Shown one piece after another: positions 36,401-45,400 of a DNA stretch of 64,000 bases (its first letter is position 1; the number at the start of each line of letters is the position of its first letter). The notes beneath the pieces were generated by a model. It did not search any database and was not told the origin of the DNA. It saw only the letters and a program-made list of their open reading frames with translations. Source of the DNA: Gigantopelta aegis (taxonomy: Eukaryota > Mollusca > Gastropoda > Neomphalida > Peltospiridae); contig NC_054712.1 in assembly GCF_016097555.1 (NCBI RefSeq), forward strand, positions 57,428,681 through 57,492,680. The letters are read 5' to 3'. A program made the translations under genes and the position numbers.

Positions 36401-39400
36401 GCTGGGACATAATAATAATATAAACAAAACTAACTTAATACGACAGGTCCCTGCACCATCTAATAGCTGGGACATAATAATAATATAAACAAAACTAGCT
36501 TAATATGACAGGTCCCCGCACCATCTAATAGCTGGGACATAATAATAATATAAACAAAACTAGCTTAATACGACAGGTCCCTGCACCATCTAATAGCTGG
36601 GATATAATAATAATATAAACAAAACTAGCTTAATACGACAGGTCCCCGCACCATCTAATAGCTGGGATATAATAATAATAATAATATAAACAAAACTAGC
36701 TTAATACGACAGGTTCCTGCACCATCTAATAGCTGGGATATAATAATAATATAAACAAAACTAGCTTAATACGACAGGTCCCCGCACCATCTAATAGCTG
36801 GGACATAATAATAATATAAACAAAACTAGCTTAATACGACAGGTCCCCGCACCATCTAATAGCTGGGATATAATAATAATAATATAAACAAAACTAGCTT
36901 AATACGACAGGTCCCTGCACCATCTAATAGCTGGGATATAATAATAATAATATAAACAAAACTAGCTTAATACGACAGGTCCCTGCACCATCTAATAGCT
37001 GGGATATAATAATAATAATATAAACAAAACTAGCTTAATACGACAGGTCCCGGCACCATCTAATAGCTGGGATATAATAATAATATAAACAAAACTAGCT
37101 TAATACGACAGGTCCCCGCACCATCTAATAGCTGGAATATTATAATAATAATAATATAAACAAAACTAACTTAATACGACAGGTCCCTGCACCATCTAAT
37201 AGCTGGGACATAATAATAATATAAACAAAACTAGCTTAATACGACAGGTCCCTGCACCATCTAATAGCTGGGATATAATAATAATATAAACAAAACTAAC
37301 GACTTAAAATGTTTCCAAGAATTTACAAAAAGAACAAAAAAAGAAACTTGATACTATATGTCTCTGCACCATTTAATACCAGTGGCATAATTTTTTTTTT
37401 AAATGGATTTAAAATTTTCCCAAGAATTTAGAAAAAACTGTACTGTGAGATAAAACCCCCACAAAACCCCTACAACACATGGCAGTTTTCAAACTGTAAA
37501 ATAGGAGAACATCATTATACTAACCTTTGAGAAATGAGGCCAAGTATTCTCTACCCATGGCTGAGAACGGGTGATACTTGCGGATGTGGTTGATCAGTGA
37601 CTTGACAGTGTTGTAGTCTTTCTTACACAGGGCACACTGGTGTCGGCTCGAGCTGTGAGTCGATTCGTGCTCCACCAGGTGGCTCTTGTTCACCGAGTGG
37701 AACGAACACTTCTTACACTTGTAGAACTGACCAGTGTGCTTCCGCATGTGTGTATACAAATTACCTGTAACACAAACAATATATATAAAGACATTTGAAA
37801 GTTTTTCTTTCATATCATGATGCAAATATTCTCGCAATACCATCTTCCTGACCAGTGTGATTCGGCATGTGTGCATACAAATTACCTGTAGGAAATTTTC
37901 ATATATATATAAACACATTTGAAAAGTGCATGTTTTTCTCCATTTTCCATAATTTTAAAAATAGGGAATTTTGTGAAAATGCTTTTCATATCAAGATGAA
38001 AATATTATCGTAACACCATCTTACACTTGTAAAACTGACCAGTGTGCCCTCGCATGTGTGTATACAAATTACCTGTAGAAAAAACATCCTCAAGAAATCT
38101 GCAGAATTATGAACTATAAAGTTTAACTAAGTTGTCAGCAACTGGTTTTGGTGCACTGTGATGAACTATAAAGTTTAACTAAGTTGTCAGAAACTGATCT
38201 AAATGCAAAACTTTAATGCAATATTTAGTTGATGCTGTCCCTACCGGAACAGTCATAAGTACATCTCGCTTTTTCACTTCCAGGTAACACATAAAGGCCA
38301 CATAAATGGCTTGATATGCATTTGTACTTTGCAACAATGTCTCCATTTCTCCCAATTTTGTGATAATTCTCTTCATATTATTTAAGGATTGTCTGTTATT
38401 TTTTTTACGTTCATCATGGTATGAACAAAATAAATCATCTGTAAACTGTGTGAATGGGCAAAGCCGTTCTGACATAAGCTTGCGGATGATTTTTTTTGTT
38501 CATACTGAGATGAACGTAAAAGAAATAACAGACAATACTTATAATTAAATTTGAATCATACAGGCTAATAATAACACTAAAGTGTCATACTTTATTTTTA
38601 ATTATTTTTTTATCTATAAACAATAACGCTCAATAAGACAACTTGCCCAAATAAAATGACGTCATCAGATATGATGTTCCCTGATGACGTAATGTTTATA
38701 TTCATCAAAAAATGAACAAAATCCTGTTGCTACATACATGTATATGTCTGGACCAATGGGATGATGTTATATTGTAATGAATGTAACAGAAATTTAATTA
38801 TATAATGATACTCATAATACCCATCTCCACTTTTTACTTTTCACATTTGATGAGTCCGTGTAGTTGAATGGCTTGAGATCAGTGTAACTTTTTAACTTTC
38901 ACATCTGACAAGTAGTCGCATATGGTATATTTGAATGACTCGAGATCTTTATACACACATATCTGACACTGCAGCCTCATGTGTGCTATACCAAATAAAG
39001 ACACTCCTTACATACACATTTAATGCAATGATGTAATAGTACTAAAAACCATTCTGACCTTCAGTAAAAGAAATCTTTTATCACCTAAACAAATATTTAT
39101 TAAACTTATAACTTTACTGAAAACAACAATTTACCTGCCTGTGACATCCATATATTTATATTTCACTATAAAAATCATCCATTCATTCTCTCTTCTCGTT
39201 CTCTTTTAAATGCAAATTCTTTTTTACATATATTTTACCCAACATATTTGACAAACAAGTCACTTATGATACACTTCAATGGCTTCAAACTATAATAAAT
39301 TTCTTACCTTTTGCATTTGATGAGTAGTCGCACTCTGTACACTTGAAGGGCTTGAGGTCGGTGTGTATGAGACAGTGGAGCCGCATGTGTGACAGTGTTT

Positions 39401-42400
39401 TGAAGACCTTCTCGCACACGTTGCAGCTGTAGAGAGAGAGCGATCCCGACACGTTGCGCATCACATCAGCCTGTTCATTGAGGTTCTGCTCTATGAGGTG
39501 CACCTTGAACATGCCGTCCACACAACTCAGGTCCACGTTGAGCTGCTGCTCGAAGGCAAACTTCTCGGCCTCGTTCTTGAACACCGGGATGTCCTCGATG
39601 TAGTCGGTGGCCTTCTCTGGAACGCTGCTGTCCGGGTCCGTCTCCGTCCACACCTCAAGTTTCTGGACAGTGCCACTGTCGCTGTCGGGGTCAGCGTGGA
39701 CGTGGTTGGGCATGCGGTACTCGTCGCTGGCATAATCTTCAACAGCTCCGGCATCGTCGCTGTCATCGTCACCAAGGTCGATGTCTTCTCCAGCTACAAG
39801 TGGAAATGTTTTACATATTAGAGATGTTAAGATGGCTTACGTGTATGGCAATGCGTACATCACACTATACCAACATGTACTGCAATTGTAAAATGGCTAT
39901 TTTGACTTAACTTGTGTGTGTATGTGTAGGGTAAACATATTATTAATATTCAGGAAAGAACCTACATGTGTATAGTGATCTGTGGAAGGATGGATGGTTC
40001 GGATGGATGCATGGCTGGGGGGAAGATTGGCTGACTGGCTCATTATATGGATGTATGGATGTTTGAATTGATAGAATGGGTGGATGATTGGATTGATTGA
40101 AGGAAGGAAGGAAGGAAGGATGGATGGATGGATGGGTGGATGGATGGATGGATGGAATTATGGATAGATGGTTGGATTGATAGATGAATGGATGAATAAT
40201 TGGATGTATTGATGTATGGATGGATGCATGGTTGGATGAATGGATGATTGGATATATGAATGGTAGGATGAATGCATGGAATTATGGATGGATGGATGGT
40301 TGGATGAATGGATGATTGGATATATGAATGGTAGGATGAATGCATGGAATTATGGATAGATGGATGGTTGGATGAATGGATGATTGGATATATGAATGGT
40401 AGGATGAATGCATGGAATTATGGATGGATGATTGGATATATGAATGGTAGGATGAATGCATGGAATTATGGATAGATGGATGGTTGGATGAATGGATGAT
40501 TGGATATATGAATGGTAGGATGAATGCATGGATGGATGGATGGATGATTGGATATATGAATGGTAGGATGAATGCATGGAATTATGGATGGATGGATGGA
40601 TGGATATATGAATGGTAGGATGAATGCATGGAATTATGGATGGATGGATGGATGGATGAATGGATATATGAATGGTAGGATGAATGCATGGAATTATGGA
40701 TGGATGGATGGATGGATGGATGATTGGATATATGAATGGTAGGATGAATGCATGAAATTATGGATGGATGGATGGATGGATGGATGGATGGATGATTGGA
40801 TATATGAATAGTAGGATGAATGCATGGAATTATGGATAGATGGCAGTGTTCTCCAACTTTTATGCGACCAGGTTGGCGGACATGTGAGGCCCAAGGCCTC
40901 ACAAACGAGTGGACGAAGATTTAATAAAATGATACATGGCACATGGCCTGTTCCAACGCTGCGCAGTCCATGCCACCCACTTCCGTATTTCGCGGAAAAC
41001 ACTTTTTTTTCTCAAGAATAAACATCTCAAATGCGTGTTATTATCCGGTGCGTGGAAATTTCAGATGAAAACTTATTTTTTTACGATCATTTTAGTATGC
41101 AATGGCCTGTCCGGCGCGATCGGCCAGCCAGCAACCTGATGCAAATAGACCTTAGCAGGGGGTAATTAACAATTGTTGAGCACAGTGACACTAATGAAAC
41201 TTGTTAATTACCGATTGCCATGATTTTGATAACAGTTCTGGAGGCTTTAAAAATCTACTTTGGTAAAAGATAACCTGACCTCTGGCTTATAAAGTTAATT
41301 TTAGCAGCGGTTCAACCATCCGCCATGCCCGCCAGTGTTTCCGTGATGAAAGTGCATCTATCGGCCGACGTCAAAATAAAAGAAATGAGGATGAATGTCA
41401 TTTTTTATGTACATGCCCACAATTCACCATTATACGGAACTCATTTTTAAATTCAGTGTGGCCCCGCCTCCATTGACAACCGCATCAGATTGGATGCAGC
41501 GAGAAAGGTCGGCAGGTCAGTGGCCACGCGCCAAAATGCTCATGCTGCACGTGGTACTTTGTGGGCTGGGCTTTATTAAACTAGACCTACGTCAAATTTC
41601 ACACGAAGGGTAGAACCATCACAGAAATCGGTTAAATCAGCGATTAATATCTATGTTATAAAATCAATAAATTACGTTTGGTATCGAATTCGAAATAAAA
41701 ATATTTTAAATAGGGCCTAGGCTACATACCTTCATCACGGCCTTTATAATCTATCCAGGGGTACTTTTTAAGGTAGGCATCTGAAAATGTTGTCCGATGT
41801 TTGCTGACTGTGGGGTCTTCTGACGAAGGTCGTTTAGTGCCGGTATTAGGGAGGGGCCTTGAAGCGTTATCGTTGGTACATATAGGCCTACGGATAAATC
41901 CGAAAGCGGACAAATCTTTCTTCCCTGCCATGATTACATATTACGTCGGTATAAACGATCAGGACGCAATGTGCTAGCCTGTGCAGGATTTTATAGGGAG
42001 GGGTCGTGACGTCATATCGTGGTAAACTGCATGCTGACGAAACAAACTAGGGATCGTATAGGCCTTGGAGTAATTAGAGGAGGGTGCACGACGCTAATCG
42101 CAGTACAAACAATACACTACGAGCATTCAGACATGAAGCCTGAGCTTTCTTCAGTAGGTCCTTAGGTTTCTTCAATGGGTCCTTTGATGTCTAACTTCAT
42201 GCAATAAATTTTCTAATGTTATTTAGGGGATAACCCTACTGTGTTTTCAGATATGCGGACGTATATCGGTGGTTTTACTGTCGCAAATTTAGTTTTACTG
42301 GCGACGCATTAACAAATCGGAAAATACAGTAGGGTTATCCCTATTCTAATTAAACTGTTTGCTGGTTGATTTTAAATAGGAAATTGTCACATTTGTAGTA

Positions 42401-45400
42401 AGAATAAGCCTATAAACGTCACCAGCTGGTGACGTCATTAGGTAGCCCATTAACAGACAATGGGTGGTCGGACAGTTAGCGGCTCGAACATTGATGTGTA
42501 ATTTGACATATTTAATCTGTTCTCATGATTAGATAACGACTAATAAAGAATAATATGTTCATTTCTGACATAAAAACTTCTCAGTATTTAACGACTTCTG
42601 TACGTAATATGAACGTAATATGAACGCTACAGAAATTGTCTTTATGACGTCATTACAAAACAACCCTGTTCCTCGCTTAACCTATGACGTATTTCTGCCA
42701 GAAAATTTGTGACCGGTATATCGGTGATTTTACCACCTGAAATTTTTAGCAGGGATCCAATCAGATTCGTTCTTACAAATGTGTTGAATTAGAATATTAT
42801 TATTATATACTCCAAGTCCAAGTGCAGGCTAAATATAGCGATAGGTGAATAGAACTGACGGAAGTTTTTTTCGTCATAGCGGATTGATTTTTGACTTGGC
42901 AGCATTTTTTATCAGCTTGGCGGACCCGTCTGCGAAAATCTTCAGCTTGGCGGTGCAAATTCTCAGCTTGGCTGGTGTATACTGGATGGATGGTTGGATG
43001 AATGGATGATTGGATATATGAATGGTAGGATGAATGCATGGAATTATGGATGGATGGATGGATGGATGATTGGATATATGAATGGTAGGATGAATGCATG
43101 GAATTATGGATGGATGGATGGATGGATGGATGGATAGAGGGTTGGATTGATGGATGCTTGGATTGATGGATGAATGGATGCAAGGATTAATGTATGTATG
43201 TATGGATGGATGCATGGACGCAAGGATTGATGGATGTATGGATGATTGGATGGATGTATGGATGGATGTCTGGCAAATTAGATAGTTCGATGGATGGATA
43301 GACATATGGATGGATGGAAAATTGCAATGCATGTTATTGGCAGTATGTTAACTAAGTTATAAATAAATTAACAAACAAAACCATACAGTACCTTCCATCT
43401 TAATAGCATCCTTTTGGGTGATGTCTATGTAATCTGATGAAGCCAAACACTTGTGTGTAGAAAAATGTCTCTCTTTCGTGAACATCCGCTTGCATCGTAC
43501 ACAGTGCAGCTTCCCATCTTTGTCTGAACATGACAAATAAACAAACACCTACATGTAGTACATGTACATATAATTAATACTGGAACTGTGAGCAGATTAC
43601 ACATTTAAAAACCTTTTAATACCGAAATATTTTACACAGGTACTGGTATCAATTAACATTTTATTACAAATGTTTATAAGATTAACCAAAGAGTTATTAT
43701 TCTTCAATTTTGTTCTACATTTATTTAGCGCTGCCAACATTCATTATGAATGTTAATGTAGCACTTCCTCAACATTTTTAGTAGTGTGATTTTTTACACT
43801 CCTGTTTTGGGTTTTTTTAAAATAAAAATCTGTAATTAAGCTTAAGTTAAGTCTTTAATTACTAGTATTTCTACATATAGTTGTAGTGTTTTGTATTCAC
43901 ATCTATCTGACATTATTAGATCGGTGAAGCTGGTTTTATTGAACCTCTCCTAACAATAATAAACAAGACAACAAACACCTTTCTCTGGAACAGTTGGTTT
44001 CTCAGTCTCCCTTGATGCACTGACAACTGGAGTTTTACCTTGACCTTTACGTGGACGACCTGGTTTCCTTCCTACAATTAATTTTAAATTTTTTAAATGT
44101 ATCCAAATTTGTAAACCAATCCAGAGTACTTCACATTAATTCACCTGACAAAGTTCTCGAGTTTTACCTTAAACTTGATGTGGCCAACCTCGATTCCTTC
44201 GTACAATTAATATTAATAATTGTTTTAAATGTATCCAAATACGAAACCCTACCCAGAGTACTTTACATTAATTTGACTTTAGACTGGGAGATACAATGCT
44301 TAACCTTCAAAGTTGTCCTCCCACTGCTTGCAAAGTATATGGAAATACAAACATGCAAATGTACACTACTGGTATACAAATATATGTAACTGTTGTGATA
44401 CATTCGGAATAACTGCCACATACAATATAATTTTTTAAAACAAGATTCAATAATCTAAACTGTTATTCAAATTAGTCATTCCCAGATGACTGGAAGATAT
44501 CATGTTTGGGGCCATCCAAAGATAATGTTTTTTAAAAGAAGCATCCCCTGCACCCCTTTAAGTAACAACAACTTACCATACTTGATGACTTTTTAAATGC
44601 AATTTCCATGATTTTTTCAGGATAATAAAGCATTTTCCAGCCATAATCAACATAATCTAACAATATTAATATAGCAATGTTTTGACACAAACTATCTGTA
44701 TAAGTAAAATTCTTCTTGTATTACTTTGAATGGAAAGTTTTGAAAATTCTGTAACTTTCAATCATATTCCATGACTTTGCAGGATTTCCCTGACCTCTAT
44801 GAACAGGCACGGCAGCAGCAAGTAGACATTGGGGGGGGGGGGGGGGGGGGGCGCGCGCGCTGGGTGTGTTTTGACCCCAGATATACACTTGCATTAACAA
44901 TGGTAATACTCTCTTCCCCACCCCTCTCTCTCTCCCTTAAGATTTATTACCAATATTTTTTATTCAGAATTATTGGATGGGCTAGAGCCCCCCCCCCCCC
45001 CCCCCCCCAAGACGGATGGACCCAGCTCTGACCATAACACCCACCAGTTTTGGGCGTAAGTGCGGCAGTCTCTGTCTGGATGAGTTGCGAGGTCTCCTGA
45101 CTTGGCTCTTCGTCGATGGGGTTGCTGAGGATGATAACGGTCTGCGTGCCGCCGTCTTCTGACTCAAACGACTCGAGTGTGACGCCGTGGTCAATCCCAT
45201 CACTGAACAGACTCTGCAGAGCAGACGCTGTGTCACTGTGCGGGTCTGAAACGAAAATGGGAAATGTTTGTCTAATGACACCCCAACACGTTTAAGTATT
45301 CTTACACTGTATTGCTAGGCTACTGTATTTATCACAACAAAGTTAAATATTTGTCTAATGACACCCCAGCACACGTTTAAGTACTGTTTCATGGTATAAG

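Larger units (their letters stand above)
40846..42974. other. 2.1-kb non-repetitive block splitting the TGGA satellite
   Basis: The same satellite continues on both sides, so this block looks inserted or is older DNA enclosed by array growth. It starts CAGTGTTCTCCAACTTTTAT, resembling hAT-type ends, but I find no matching inverted end at the right. It contains the 41730-41931 exon with its promoter and a MITE. Confidence 0.5.

Noticed and set aside
34970..37305. TTAATACGAC in every satellite unit resembles the phage T7 promoter core
   Set aside because: Only about 9 bases match and the essential downstream half (CTCACTATA) is absent; chance similarity.
40043..40902. Ile/His/Pro/Ser-rich frames ([10 protein letters not shown])
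   Set aside because: Translation of TGGATGGATG satellite; no splice or start context.
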